Below are positions 7,821-19,855 of a DNA stretch of 64,000 nucleotides, piece after piece. The stretch is from Entamoeba invadens IP1 (Eukaryota; Evosea; Mastigamoebida; Endamoebidae). Each line of letters begins with the position of its first letter. Position 1 is the stretch's first letter. Made by a program: the position numbers and the translations under genes. The stretch spans positions 127,873-191,872 of the forward strand of contig NW_004440356.1 in NCBI RefSeq assembly GCF_000330505.1, given 5' to 3'. The notes below the pieces were generated by a model that made no database searches, was not told the DNA's origin, and was given only the letters and a program-made list of their open reading frames with translations.

Positions 7821-10565
7821 ATGGAGTGTGTGAATGAAGTCCGGTATATTGTGAAGAGTAAAGATCGTTGTGAGAAAGTCGTCCGTCAACACTACATTCG
7901 TGACGACATCTCATGTGGTCTTCGGAAGTGCTCCACATGTCGCCAAGAGAACATGCGATTGATTGGAAAGTCGGTGTATGCTATCTTTGATCATAGTGTC
8001 TTATTACAGCAGTCCGATGCCCTTCAGACGGACAGTTTGACTGATTTCATCATCTTGCAAACAGCGCTCAACTACGTCTCTAACACTTCCAAACAGATTT
8101 ATAAGAAAATACGACAAATGATCGACAACGACGAGAAGTCGGTCTTCCTTTTCCTCAACGAATTTTTCAGAGAGACGTATGTGATGTCGCACACTGAAGA
8201 ATCGATCCTCCACAGAGACGCGCGTGCGTATGTCGCTGCCGTTAAGTGGTTGAATACTCATTATTCGGTGAATGGATGCTCCGTAGTCTTAGTCACAAAC
8301 ACCGCGGAGAGGAAAGCAGACTTCATCGCCAATGGCGTCAACACGATGACGTTTACCGAGTACGTGGATATGTACTACAAGGATGACACACTCCTCCACG
8401 ACAGAATTATACAACACGTTGAAACAGGAAATACCGTCCTCTTCAAACCCTATTTACCACAAGAAGTCCTTTTGAAGGGGATTTCGGAGAAGAAGTACTT
8501 CCAAGGGACTGTGAGAATGAACCGCTTGAACTATAAAGAGGCGACTGTATACACATTACAAAAGGAAGAGATATTGATCAGTGGTATTGACGATATGAAT
8601 AGAGTGGTCGAAGGGGATGTTGCCGTAATCGAATTATACCCACGAAGTCAATGGAAGAAAGAGTCGGCTGTGATATCAGTAGCACAAGAAACAGAAGGCG
8701 AAGCGAAAGATAAGAACTCTGTTGTCGATGTGACACAAGACGTCGAGGAACACACCCCCACAACCGATCAAAACGCAATGGAAACAGAAGGGAATCCGAC
8801 TGGAAAGGTTGTTGGTGTCTTGAAGAGGAACTGGAAGCCCGTCCCTGGTTATATCAAGAAGGAAATTGGAGGGAATTATTCGACGAACTTGCTCTTCTTA
8901 CCGACGAACAAGAGTTACCCACCCATTCGTATTAAAGCAAGAGACCCTGCTCGTTTGGCATCACAACGACTTCTTGCAGTGATTGATCAATGGGACACAA
9001 CTTCACGCTATCCAACGGGACATTATGTGGCAACGTTAGGAAACGTTGGAGATCGAGCCAGTGAGACTGAAGCGATATTGGAACTTCACGACATCCCCCA
9101 CTACGAATTTCCAGAAACGGTGTTAAGGTGTCTACCAAAACTTCCGTTTGAAATTACAGACGAATATTTGAAAGGGAGAAGAGATTTCAGACGATGTAAC
9201 GTGTGCTCGATTGATCCACCAGGATGTAAGGATATTGATGATGCGTTGCACTGCAAACTCCTGCCGAATGGCCACTTTGAAATTGGTGTCCACATTGCAG
9301 ACGTCTCGTGCTTTTTGAAACCAAATACAACGATGGACGAGGAGGCGAGGAAACGTGGAACGACTGTGTATCTTGCGGACAGGAGAATTGATATGTTACC
9401 GAAGCCGTTAACGGAAATTGTGTGTTCGATTACTGAGAAGACCGACACATTGACATTTTCAGTGGTGTGGGAAGTTGATGCGAACGGTGAAATCATCAAT
9501 TGTGAATACACCAAAGGGATAGTGAACAGCTATAAAGCGTTTGCGTATGGAGTGGCGCAGGGAGTGATCGATAACAAGGAAGACCAAAGCGACAGAGCCA
9601 AAGAGCTCCGCGCGTTGTTGATGATATCAAAGAAGTTGAAACAGAAACGGCTTGAAGCTGGTGCGCTTGTACTTGCGTCGAGTGAAATTAGTATTGAGAA
9701 AGACGAGAAGTACAATCCCGTTGGTGTGAAAGAGTATCAGACGTATGAGACGAACTCGATGGTAGAGGAGTACATGTTGTTGGCGAACGTTTGGGTTGCG
9801 AAGAAGATCTATGACGCATTCCCACAATGCGCGCTTTTAAGAAGACATCCGCCACCCGACGAACACGCGTTTGAATGGTTATCGAATGTTATGAAGACAA
9901 GAGGACAAAAGCTCGACTTCTCGTCGTCCAAAGCACTCTCCGATTCGTTGGCGAATTGTGAGTCAAGCAAAGATCCAGTGGTTGGGAAGATCATGAGGAT
10001 ATTAGTGACGCGGTGTATGCAACAAGCGAAGTACTTTTCAAGTGGGTATTTCCCGATGAACGAGTATCGACATTATGGGTTGGCGTGTGACATCTACACC
10101 CACTTCACTTCACCTATTCGTCGATATGCCGATGTTCTTGTTCATCGGTTCTTGGCTATGGCGATAGGGTTTGATCGAATTGAGTTGACAATTACAAAGG
10201 AAAGTGTGAAGGAGATTGCGGACAACATCAATTACAGACATACAATGGCACAACATGCTGGTCGTGAGTCCATTCAAATGTACACACTCATCTTCTATAA
10301 AGATAAAGAAGTTGAAGTTGATGGGTATGTGGTCAGAGTGAAGGGGAATGGAATTGTTGTGAATGTCCCGACATGTGGGTTGGACGTCATCGTTTTCTTG
10401 GATCCAAAACTCGGGTTCCAAATCAACGACAAACAAAACGCCGTTCACAACGGAAGGATGAAAATTTCGGTCTTCGACAAAATCCACGGCGTACTCAGCA
10501 TCGACAAAAGCAATGAGTTCCAACTCAAACCAACACTCAAAATCACTTCCCCAGTGATTGAATAA
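7821..10565 (+). CDS. DIS3: Exosome 3'-5' exoribonuclease DIS3/RRP44
   Basis: The 914-residue product has the order expected for RRP44. A Cys-rich CR3-like N-terminus (CGLRKCSTC) comes first, then a PIN domain (about residues 50-190), two cold-shock domains, the RNB catalytic domain and a C-terminal S1 domain. The RNB active site is intact as DPPGCKDIDDALH, with aspartates at about 465, 471, 473 and 474. The downstream HFTSPIRRYADVLVHR block of RNase II/RNB enzymes is also present. DIS3 is the processive nuclease of the RNA exosome, acting in rRNA maturation and RNA turnover in nucleus and cytoplasm. The N-terminal PIN and CR3 region separates it from DIS3L2. ATG at 7821; no introns are needed. 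Length is close to the family norm of 950-1000. Confidence 0.93.
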   Translation: MECVNEVRYIVKSKDRCEKVVRQHYIRDDISCGLRKCSTCRQENMRLIGKSVYAIFDHSVLLQQSDALQTDSLTDFIILQTALNYVSNTSKQIYKKIRQMIDNDEKSVFLFLNEFFRETYVMSHTEESILHRDARAYVAAVKWLNTHYSVNGCSVVLVTNTAERKADFIANGVNTMTFTEYVDMYYKDDTLLHDRIIQHVETGNTVLFKPYLPQEVLLKGISEKKYFQGTVRMNRLNYKEATVYTLQKEEILISGIDDMNRVVEGDVAVIELYPRSQWKKESAVISVAQETEGEAKDKNSVVDVTQDVEEHTPTTDQNAMETEGNPTGKVVGVLKRNWKPVPGYIKKEIGGNYSTNLLFLPTNKSYPPIRIKARDPARLASQRLLAVIDQWDTTSRYPTGHYVATLGNVGDRASETEAILELHDIPHYEFPETVLRCLPKLPFEITDEYLKGRRDFRRCNVCSIDPPGCKDIDDALHCKLLPNGHFEIGVHIADVSCFLKPNTTMDEEARKRGTTVYLADRRIDMLPKPLTEIVCSITEKTDTLTFSVVWEVDANGEIINCEYTKGIVNSYKAFAYGVAQGVIDNKEDQSDRAKELRALLMISKKLKQKRLEAGALVLASSEISIEKDEKYNPVGVKEYQTYETNSMVEEYMLLANVWVAKKIYDAFPQCALLRRHPPPDEHAFEWLSNVMKTRGQKLDFSSSKALSDSLANCESSKDPVVGKIMRILVTRCMQQAKYFSSGYFPMNEYRHYGLACDIYTHFTSPIRRYADVLVHRFLAMAIGFDRIELTITKESVKEIADNINYRHTMAQHAGRESIQMYTLIFYKDKEVEVDGYVVRVKGNGIVVNVPTCGLDVIVFLDPKLGFQINDKQNAVHNGRMKISVFDKIHGVLSIDKSNEFQLKPTLKITSPVIE

Positions 10566-11007
10566 GTGAATTGAATGGCTTTTATTTGAATAATTTTTAA
10601 TGGTTTTTAATAGTAATTATGTTAATAAACGATAGTATACAAAAATTTTATTATCGTTCACTCCGATTATAATTAATACTACGAAAAACACTAAAATAAT
10701 TGGTGATGTGAAGTTCACAGTGAACGATTTATTCATTTTGAATCTCCGTCTTTTTTTGGAATTGAACACTTTTGGAATTTGAGAAAATTCCACAAAAAAT
10801 TCTCGACTATTTTCCCGACATATTACAGTCGTTTTCATCGAAAACTATCGAAAAAAATAATATGAAAAACAGACCGATGAGATATAGATATAGTATAGTA
10901 TAAATATGACACTTTTATGGTACATAGAAAACGAATTCTCGACAAGGCGAAACACAGAAAAAACGACGAAAAAAAATACTTTTGAAAACATAAAGAGTTG
11001 AAGAAGA
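10566..11007. other. Intergenic spacer upstream of receptor kinase
   Basis: This 440-base spacer has no convincing gene. A minus-strand frame (10617-10838) is short, Phe/Lys/Asn-rich and lacks family features. The stretch 10880-10910 contains TATA-like runs (tatagtatagtataaatatg) about 100 bases before the kinase ATG, which could be part of its promoter. Confidence 0.4.
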
Positions 11008-14000
11008 ATGGTGCTTGTCTTTCTATTAGTAATTTTTAGTATTGAAACTCAAGGAACAGTCGAAAATTGTGTTAATGAATTTACGACGGGGAGATGCATA
11101 GAATGCGAGCAGGGATATTCCCTCTCAGTGGTTAACAACCCGAATGGTGGTGTACCACTCATTAATTGCTCTCCGTCGAACAGTACTGCCCACTGCGAGA
11201 CTGAAGAGAGCGGCGTGTGTAAGAAGTGTGCAGATCGATATTACTTGAATAACAACAATTGTCTTGAGTGTCCATCGAACTGCTTGTTGTGTGATCAAAG
11301 GTACTGCTTCAAGTGCAGTGCGTCGTACTACTTATCGATTGATCAAAAGTATTGCACACAATGTACCGGGACCAACGCGAGTCAGTGCGGACAATGCGAC
11401 AATGCGAAGTACTTTTCTATGGAAGAAAAGAAGTGCAAAGGATGTTCCGACAACTGCGCGATGTGCACGGGAAGCGACAACTGTTTCCAGTGCACAAATA
11501 AGTACTATTTGAATGGCACATATAACTGCCTCCTCATCGAAAATTGCGACCAAAACTATATCAAGCCGGACCATTGCGAGAAGTGCAAGTCGGGGTATCG
11601 TCTTGAGATGGGGCATTGCGTTCTATGCACCACACAAAACTGTTCTGAGTGCTACTTGACCACATTAAACAATGAAAAGTGTAGGAGGTGTAAACCAAAT
11701 ACCATTCTTACTAATGAAGGAGTCTGTAAAACAGCTGATGAACTCCGTTGCAAAGATGGAAGTGAGACGTATGGATGTCAGAGATGTGTTGATGGATACT
11801 ACTTAGACTCTCAAATGTTGTGTACACATTGCGACGAGATATGTGGGACATGTATCACTACCAAGACGAATTGCTTGACTTGTAACACCAAATATTACTT
11901 CTCCAATGGCACGTGTATACCAGTTGATCCAAATTGTAAGAAATACGACCAAAGTGGGTGTAAAGAGTGTAACAACGTGTTAATCTCCACGGGCTATTTT
12001 GTCGATTCCACAACAAAAGAGTGTATCCTCTGCAACGAGAATTGTTCGCTCTGTGAAGGTGAAAAGGGACACTGCACGGCTTGTCTCCCAGGATACTTAT
12101 TAACACCCGATGTGAACAATAAGTACTATACATGCGAGAAACAGGGCGACTCATGTAAGAACTCATCGATGGGGTTCTGCACACAATGTGCGGAGTCGTA
12201 CTTTATAGGCCTTGGGATGCAGTGTATTAAGTGCAATACAAGTTGTGCGAGTTGTGAGTCTGAAACGGCGTGTTTGTCGTGTGCGTATGAGTACTACCGA
12301 GGCTCTGAAGGCAATTTGTGTTCGCCGTATAGTGAAATTAACATGACGTGTGACGCGACCCCGACGGGATGTGCCGGGAAGTGTAAGCCGGGGTTCTTTG
12401 CGCAGAACAGTTCACAAATCAATTGCACTGCATGTGACCCGAATTTACTCTGTAAGGAGTGTACGTACAATGCTGATATAGGGAGTGAGCAGTGTAAGAC
12501 ATGTATGAATGAGTCGTATTATGTGAAGGATTCGTCGTGTGTGAGTTGTTCAAAGATCTCCCATTGTTTAAAGTGTAACAAAGATGGATGTGCGGAGTGT
12601 GAAGATGGTTATAAACCTGACCAAGACAGTTGTAACAAAGATAACAACACCTTAATCATTTCAATTAGTATTGTAGTAGGGTTTGTCGTGTTACTGTTGT
12701 TGGTGATCTTTGTCGCACTCATCTCGTGGCGAATTATGCGACAAAAGAGCTCCGGGAAGAACGCTAAGCCGTTCAAAGTGACGAACGACTTGGAGCTTTC
12801 ATTGTTGGCTGCGGATAATAAGAACTTCCCATTGAAGATGAAGACGTGGGAGTTGAATTTTGGCCTTGACAAGACAAAGGCGGTTGTCGATGAGAGTTAT
12901 ACGGAGACGATTCAAATCGCTAATATAACGAAGAAGACGTACTTCTTCGAGGTCCTTGCAACACCTTCACATAGATATTCCCTCGATATCGAACCGCCAC
13001 GATACACCCTGAAATCGAATGAGGCGATCACTATAGAATTTCGTATTAAAATGTTGTGTACGTCTGCCGTGAGTGACGACATCGGGATCATCGCAATGGA
13101 CATCGAAGGACAAAACAAGGAGACTGCCAAAGTCTCGTTGCTCATTGAAAGTGATTTGTCGCTGAAGTTGGACCACACCGAGTTGATCCAACAACTTCCT
13201 CCAATAGGGGAGGGTGGCTTTGGTATAGTTTTTCGAGGGACGTATAGAGGGCGTGATGTTGCTATTAAGAAGATGAAGTCGCGGAACATGACGGAGGAGC
13301 AAGAGAAGGAGTTCAATCATGAAGTCTCGATGTTGAAGCAGTTGCGCCATCAATGTGTAGTTGAGTTCATAGGTGCGGTGTATACTGAGGGGGAGATATC
13401 TATTGTGTCTGAATTTGCTGAGTATGGTGCGTTGAGTAAAATATGGGCGAAGAATGCAGTTTCGTATGATCTTAAAGTGAAGGTATTAGATGACTTAGCA
13501 GTCGCTTTACAATTCTTGCATAACAACCAAATCATCCACCGAGACGTGAAGGGTGAAAATGTCCTCATCTTTTCACTAAACCCACATTCCGCTGTTTGTG
13601 GAAAACTCACTGATTTCGGGACTTGTCGAAACATTTCAGACAGAAGTGTTTTGAATAAAGACCTGACTCAAGGAATTGGAACACCCGTTTGTTCTATAAA
13701 TTTATAGATTTATAATTATAGTTACATAACTATATATTTATTACTATATATTTATTACTATATATTTATTACTATATGTATAATAAACAAAACTATTAGT
13801 TGATAATTATGGGGAGAGAATATAACATTATAGACATACATGAGTCCAGAATGTTTGAGCAACCAGAAATATAGTTACCCCGTTGACGTGTATGCCTTTG
13901 GAATTACTATGTATGAAACATTCATCGAAGGAGGCGCTTACACGGACGAAAAGGTGTTCGACCAACCCTGGAAGATCCCACAATTTGTGTCCTCCGGAAA

Positions 14001-14208
14001 AAGACTCGAACGACCAGACAAGATGAACGACCAGTTCTGGGAACTCACCACGTCGTGCTGGGACCAAGACCCCGAGACACGACCAACATTCACAGATATT
14101 CTGAAGACAGTCGAGGGATGGAACTTAGACATCAAGTACGCGCTTTTGCTCGAAAGCGACTCTCCAGAGTCGAGGACAAATGTCGCAACAAGTATTGTGA
14201 AGGACTAA
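11008..14208 (+). CDS. Transmembrane receptor kinase (TMK) with CXXC-rich ectodomain, two exons
   Basis: Exons are 11008-13686 and 13834-14208, giving 1017 residues. The intron (GTTTGT...TTATAG) restores the activation segment GTP|TYMSPE in phase 0. The layout is: signal peptide (1-16); about 500 residues of CXXC furin-like repeats; one transmembrane helix (about 549-572); juxtamembrane region; kinase domain. Catalytic features are intact: P-loop GEGGFG (734), VAIKK, HRDVKGEN (Asp846), TDFG (Asp869), APE-like SPE and the C-lobe arginine in DPETRPTF. This is the design of the Entamoeba TMK family, large surface kinases thought to sense the environment. The kinase resembles tyrosine-kinase-like enzymes. 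Reading without splicing would stop after PVCSINL and lose the C-lobe. Confidence 0.92.
13687..13833 (+). other. Receptor-kinase intron with 14-bp tandem repeat
   Basis: This 147-base intron has a GTTTGT donor at 13687 and a TAG acceptor ending at 13833. It is longer than the 40-90 bases of most introns in this window. It contains three perfect copies of the 14-mer tatatatttattac at 13731-13772, which accounts for its extra length. Confidence 0.85.
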
Positions 14209-15471
14209 TTTTTTTGTTATTCGATTTTGTTATTTAAAAAATGGTATTAAAAATGGTATTAAAATTGTTATTACCTTGACAACGCCTTTTGTTCTGCGAA
14301 TTTTCATTCAACAAATTTTTAAGAGTTTCAGTTGCAAAGAGCGAATTGGGTATTTTTGGCTGAAGAACAGTTGTTTCAAGGAAATTAAGTGCATGGATTC
14401 ACATTGGTGTAAATGCTATTAAAATATAGAACTTATACTAGAGTGTATAGTATTAATGAACAACAAATCATCGCATATGGATCGAATTGTATTTGTTTTG
14501 ATTGTTTGGGTGAAAGTGTTGTAAATAATCACGAGAATATTTTTTGTAATGGCGATGGGTTTGTGGGAAAATGGAGAGAAATTGAGTCGAAAAGTTAATG
14601 AATGTCAAAAACGCCGCGACATAATTGGAGTTTGTAACATTTTTGATTTTCAAGACAAAATCCATTCGCTGATTTTTTCGAATAACAAGTTTTGTTTTTA
14701 CTTGTAGAGAATAACAGGCAACACATGACGTGGATGTCACAATAATGTTTTATACATTTCTTTTCATATTATATTTAATTAACAGGGTTGCGTGCATTTT
14801 ATCGGGGCTTTGTGCACAAGACTATAATATGTAGCACAATTTGTTGTTTTTAACCAATTTCATCGACAATTGAGAAACACTTTTAACTATTTTTGGATTG
14901 TTCTTCTTGCCAAGATGTTTTTGGTGGAGCAATTTTTGGGAAGGGAATGTTCTGCGGGGTGTTTATTGCAAAAAATTAGCACTTTGTTTTTGATTCAACC
15001 AATTGTCAGAAGATTTTTTGTTTGCTGTTTTGTTGTCACTTTCAGCCAAGAAAAACCATTGAAAGTAAAACAATTTGGAGGTTTTGCCGAATTAGGACAA
15101 TTATTTGATGTTAAGGTGTTTGTTATCAAATTTCTTCACAAATAAACAGTTTTTTTACATATTAAACCCCGACTTTTTCCTCAAAAAGCAACGAACGTTT
15201 GCAAGGCTTTAGTGCGAATAAAATGCTAGTAAGGAATAACTGGTGCAATTCCAAATCGCCTTTTGTGTTATTTTGCATGTCATGCTCAACATGTTAACTA
15301 TTTCCCGACGTTGAGACAATAAAAATCGTCATACAATAAAGCGATGAATTAGTTCCATTGAATAAAAGGCGAATATGAGTGATGGATTTGTCGACATTTA
15401 ACAACATGCAACATAAAAGGAATTGAACGAATGTAATAGATTACAAATAATACAAGGCTATTTGATGACTC
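14209..15471. other. Intergenic region, no assignable gene
   Basis: About 1.26 kb with only short frames (14413-14598, 14870-15145 and a few on the minus strand). None starts convincingly or matches a family. Base composition is less extreme than in the purest spacers, with scattered GC-richer patches such as 14790-15000. I saw no tRNA fold, terminal repeats or spliceable reading frame. Confidence 0.4.
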
Positions 15472-15789
15472 TTAGAGAGTGGACGGGTGGGGATACTCTG
15501 CGGTCGATGGGCTGGCGTGAATCCAGTCGGCGACGTGGTTGATCTTGTCCTGTTCCGAGAGCTGGAAGATCTCAGACGCTCTGATGTTGTCAGCGGTGAG
15601 ATAGAGTCTTTCTGGTTCGAAGTGTGTGTTGCTTTGGTCGAACCTGAGTCTTGGCGATTGCATGACGTAGTTGTCGGAGTATTGGTATGACCCTTGGATC
15701 GACAGTGGGACGCAGTCGACTGGTGGGAATTGCGTTTGGACGAGTTTGAAATGGGTAAAAGCGACTGGGCGGAAGTAAGTTGATTGCAT
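15472..15789 (-). CDS. Small hypothetical protein (105 aa)
   Basis: I choose the ATG at 15789 (MQSTYFRP); the upstream open frame has no other ATG. The 105 residues are soluble-looking, aromatic and Gln/Asp/Ser-rich, without Cys motifs, membrane segments or repeats. Codon and base composition match the real genes here and contrast with the flanking DNA, so it is probably expressed. I cannot assign a family. It stands alone, with no neighbour within 1 kb on either side, so context adds nothing. Confidence 0.55.
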   Translation of the reverse strand: MQSTYFRPVAFTHFKLVQTQFPPVDCVPLSIQGSYQYSDNYVMQSPRLRFDQSNTHFEPERLYLTADNIRASEIFQLSEQDKINHVADWIHASPSTAEYPHPSTL

Positions 15790-15849
15790 TGTGTGATATA
15801 ACAGATTTGGGTTGTATAAATACAGTGTGTTTATTTTAAGTAACAACAA

Positions 15850-17430
15850 TTCTAATCTTTATTTTTCCCCTCTGTTTTGGGGTGGTTGAAGTGTCTTAAA
15901 AACTTGCTTATTGCTTTCGTTCACTTACGGCCCAAAGCAAACTCGGCGTTTTTTTGCCAAAAGACTTCGTCGAATCACAGAAGATTTTTTTGTAATTTGA
16001 CCAAAACGGTCATGACCCCGTTCGTTCATTTCATGGCAAACATATTTTTTGTCCGAAGTGATTGTTGGTGGATGACTCGTGGGAGTTTCCCGAATACACA
16101 AAGAAAGACGCCGGAATTGATCTCCAAAAGTTCGTTCAAAATCGCTGACGGCAATATCGCTCTTTGGTCTTTTTGCAAACAGAAAATGCTGTGAAAAAAA
16201 CAAAGTTGACCAGCAAAAGATGTGAAAATATGGTTGAAAACCAAAATAGTATTCTTTTTAAAAACGTTGATTTAACTCTATTTTTATGGTTTTACATGCG
16301 CACAACACCGCGACCAGACCGGGATTTTGGCCAAAAATGAAAAGTTGTAAGTCGGTTTTTATTTTTGATGTTTTTGATGAATTTCCATCAAACAGACCCC
16401 CTTTGAGACGTCGAATCCCACACGCCCCAATTGCCTTAACTCTTTTTGTCGCGATAACATTCCCTCAAACTTGCTGCAATAACAAGCAAAAGATGGTTCC
16501 CTCAAAGAAGCACGGCATAGCACGCATAATGTCATATTCAACCAAAAGAAAACACCCATTCGTGACTGAGAACAATTGGGGCTCAGTCTTTTTCTCTTGT
16601 GCAAAAAACGTCCGTTACATGTGGTGCTTGTTTTAACAAATATTGGAGCAAGAGCACCACGCGGACCCCAATTTTTCTCAAACTGTCGTATGTTTTTTTC
16701 GATAACGCTCAAAGTAATTATGCAACCCCGCCGTTTTGAAACCAGCCTAAAACGGGAAAATGGCTCGAAAACGATGTTTGCTGGCCGAAATTTCAAATGC
16801 ATTTGTGATTTGAATATAATTTGCTTTTTGCTGGGCAATCAGCCCGTGGATTACCGTGTTGCTCGAAAGGGGAAAGCAAATTCGACGCGTGTGCACGCTT
16901 GGTTTGATTTGCCGAACAACAAAAATTGGAACTGCGAAATGCCCGGTGTATTGGGACAATGTGAAGCAAGTTGCGGGTGTTGGACGAATAACTTGGTTTT
17001 TTTTGCTAAATATGGCATGGGTATTTGAAAATGGTTATGTTTTTTATCAAAGACGAGGAAATTTCAAGTCGAGATAATTGTTTTGAAAGTATCATGGAAA
17101 ACATGGCGTTTCCACCCAATCTCAAAATACGATCTTGGGCCAGAGACTCGGGACGAGAGAGGTCAGTTGCCCAAGATTTCATTGACAAAGAAAATGGATT
17201 GATTTGTTTATTTCATTGTATTGGCGTGTTCGAACTATTTTCACCAACATCTTGTTTTTTTGCTTTATTTGAACCAATAAACACTTTTTTGAAAAATGAA
17301 TCATATGTAATAAGTGTGTTTCGAATACTAACTGAATCGAACAACTACGGAAAAAAGTACAAAACCAGACAACACAAAACTTCAATTCACTGGCCAAGTC
17401 TGGTAAACTGGTAAAATGAAAACACACCAG
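15850..17430. other. Unassigned, relatively GC-rich block without a coherent ORF
   Basis: This block stands out from the very AT-rich DNA that follows it, because its composition approaches that of coding regions. The longest frames (16359-16838 minus, 16576-17028 plus, 17025-17414 plus) overlap on both strands, do not resemble known proteins and show no GTTTGT-type exon joining that I could make work. It may be a decayed mobile element, a decayed gene or a non-coding transcript. I found no terminal inverted repeats or target-site duplication by eye. Confidence 0.35.
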
Positions 17431-19016
17431 AGACTCCTAAAAGTAATTGAAAAAAAAATCATTTTTTGTATAAGATTTCCACTGAACAATATTAATATCG
17501 ACAAGCTAATTGCAGACTAAATTTGAAAAGATTATAAAATCCCAATTCCATAAACACGAATTTTATTTATACAGAGTCGAAATATGAAGATAACATCATT
17601 TTTGATTCCATTAATTTACAAATGTCCTTTAAATGTTTTGAAATAATAATTGGGTTTCTTGTAAAATAGTTGGAATGGATACTTTGCATTGAAGTTGTGT
17701 TTGGTTGTCTACTTGGGAATCCGTGGGATTATTATGGATATTTGCTTAGTGATGTATTCCAAACAATATCAAGAAAATTGCGAATTGTTGTCTATTTATC
17801 AAAATAATTTTTTATTAATACCATGTGTTGTATAACAACCAACACAACAAAGTCTGATAAATAACTTTTGTCTTTTGTCCATAAAAAGAAAAACCTTTTT
17901 TGTGTCAAGTTAAACAATTTATAAAAACGGATAAAGTTGGAAGTTTCGAAGAAATTTTCAATTCAAAAAACGTTTTTTTCTATTTCGGGACCTCCCTAAA
18001 CAATTTGTTTTTTTTGTTTGTGAAGCCAGACCAATTCAAAAAACGGTTTTATTGTTTGGTTTTGTTATTATAAATTAGTAATAACTATATTAATTCGATA
18101 CAAAATAAAACATTCTTGGTTAAGGTAAAAAATAACTGTTGATGTATAAATATTGTTTTGGTTTGAATTAACCAATTGTATTAGTAAAAATATCTTCAAA
18201 AAAATAAACTGTCTTAATGAAATAACTTTGCCTTAAAACAATTTTTTATTGTAAAATATAAAAATATCGTAATTTAAATAAAAACTATAATTAATTTATA
18301 ACACTTTAAAAAATGTTCAATTATTTTTGTTATATTGTTATATTTATGCTTGGAAAAATACAATACTTAATTAATAAAGTAACAATAAATTTTAATATTT
18401 TTCTTAAAAAAACAAATATAATTATTATTAAAACATTTTTCAATTTTTAAATAAAATGAAGAAAAACAAGTTTTGGTTTAAAATAAAAAATAATTATTAG
18501 TAATTTACCATTAATTATTAATATTGAAAAAAAGTAAGTTGAATTATATATTAATAAAAAATAAATAATAATTGACACAAATTTTTAAAAATTAAAAAAA
18601 ACTTTTAAATTGTTCATTTTGAACATTTGTAATTAATAGTATAATAAATAATAACAAATTATTAATTCTCGATAAAATTTCAAATTGGTTGTTTTAAAAA
18701 AATGAAAAATTAATCATATAATATTGTATAAAATATTATAAGAAAAAAAACTAATTTAGAATTAAATAATAATTGCATTTTAAAAATAAACAAAAAAGAA
18801 ACGACAATGCCATTTTTCGCTTTTTTTTACCGCCAATAAAATAAAACAGCAATTGTCAAGTAAAATGCAAAGAAAAAAAAAGCAGTAAGAAAAAAAAGAA
18901 CCACTGAAATTGTTTTGCAAAAATAAAAAATCGATTGTTTGACATCTTTCGAAAAAGGAGCCCCAAAATACCAAAAATCTTTTGGAAATGAAAAACTAAA
19001 AAAGAAATTTTTATTA
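17431..19016. other. Extremely AT-rich spacer
   Basis: About 1.6 kb of poly-A/T tracts and short AT repeats. The minus-strand frames near 18780-19119 are Phe/Lys-rich artefacts. Nothing in it can be annotated. Confidence 0.55.
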
Positions 19017-19699
19017 ATGGCGGTTTATAAAACAGCTTTTGCTCCAGTCCCTCATAACTTATACCAAGTATTTGTGGAAACAGCACCAAGTTCGCCACCA
19101 CTATCTGGAACACCCTCAAAGGTATCTCGTGATTGGAATGATGAGTCGACGTCTTATGTCATTCTTAAATACAGAAAATGGCAACTCAAAGAAAGAAAAA
19201 ACGTCCCATTAAAAATGTTTCACACAAAGTGTTCAGAAGATTTGTTTTCTGATTTACACGTGAAGAAGACACCAACACAAGTCAGAGATAAAATTAATAA
19301 CACAAGGTCTGCTTATCATGTTTGTCGTTTATTATTTAATTTTTTAATTAATATATTATTTATTTATTTAATAAATATATTTTAATTATTATTAATTAAA
19401 TTAAATAAATTCAACTTTACTTTCATACTTTGGTACGCAACTTAACATTTAGTTAAAGTTCTATTTCTAATTTTAAATATTACCATTTTCTTATTATATT
19501 TAATTCATTAATTCAATGGTAGACTATAACAAAGCAAATCAAACAAAAGGTTTTTGAAGGAACACAATCATCGTTATCAGACTACGTTTATACCCTCATG
19601 AGAAATCTATTCAACTCGGCTAATTATTCGTCGGTCGATCTCATTGAACACCAAATCAAACAACTCACAAACCACATCCTCCCCAAGCAATTTATATAA
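19017..19699 (+). CDS. Myb/SANT-like (trihelix-type) DNA-binding protein, two exons
   Basis: Exon 1 is 19017-19319 and exon 2 is 19523-19699, giving 159 residues. The 203-base AT-rich intron has a GTTTGT donor and a GTAG acceptor and joins AYH|TIT in phase 0. Without splicing the frame runs into AT-rich sequence. Residues 38-108 (starting RDWNDEST and including KCSEDL and KKTPTQVRDKINN) have the pattern of a Myb/SANT-like or trihelix DNA-binding domain: an aromatic at the start of helix 1, and a basic TPxQVRxKI third helix that would contact DNA. The rest is polar helix. A transcription-factor role is inferred from the fold pattern only. I rejected the longer open frame from 18939 because it has no ATG before 19017. 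Confidence 0.7.
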
Positions 19700-19855
19700 C
19701 TATACTATATACTATATTGTATAGTTATATATATACTAGACTCCAATTAAATAGTAACTATTATTTTAGTATTTTTTTATTAATAATTTTATATACTATA
19801 TTATACTATAAATAAACGAAATGATACAAAAAGTAATACGATTACAATATTCTTG

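Noticed and set aside
10617..10838. 73-codon minus-strand ORF before the receptor kinase
   Set aside because: Short, AT-driven composition, and in the expected promoter zone of the kinase.
16359..16838. 159-codon minus-strand ORF
   Set aside because: It overlaps plus-strand frames, lacks any family motif and has a Cys/Arg/Phe mix typical of random frames in this composition; kept only as part of the unassigned block.
18939..19385. 148-codon unspliced ORF
   Set aside because: It starts at TTG and its last 28 residues are intron-derived; the spliced two-exon model replaces it.
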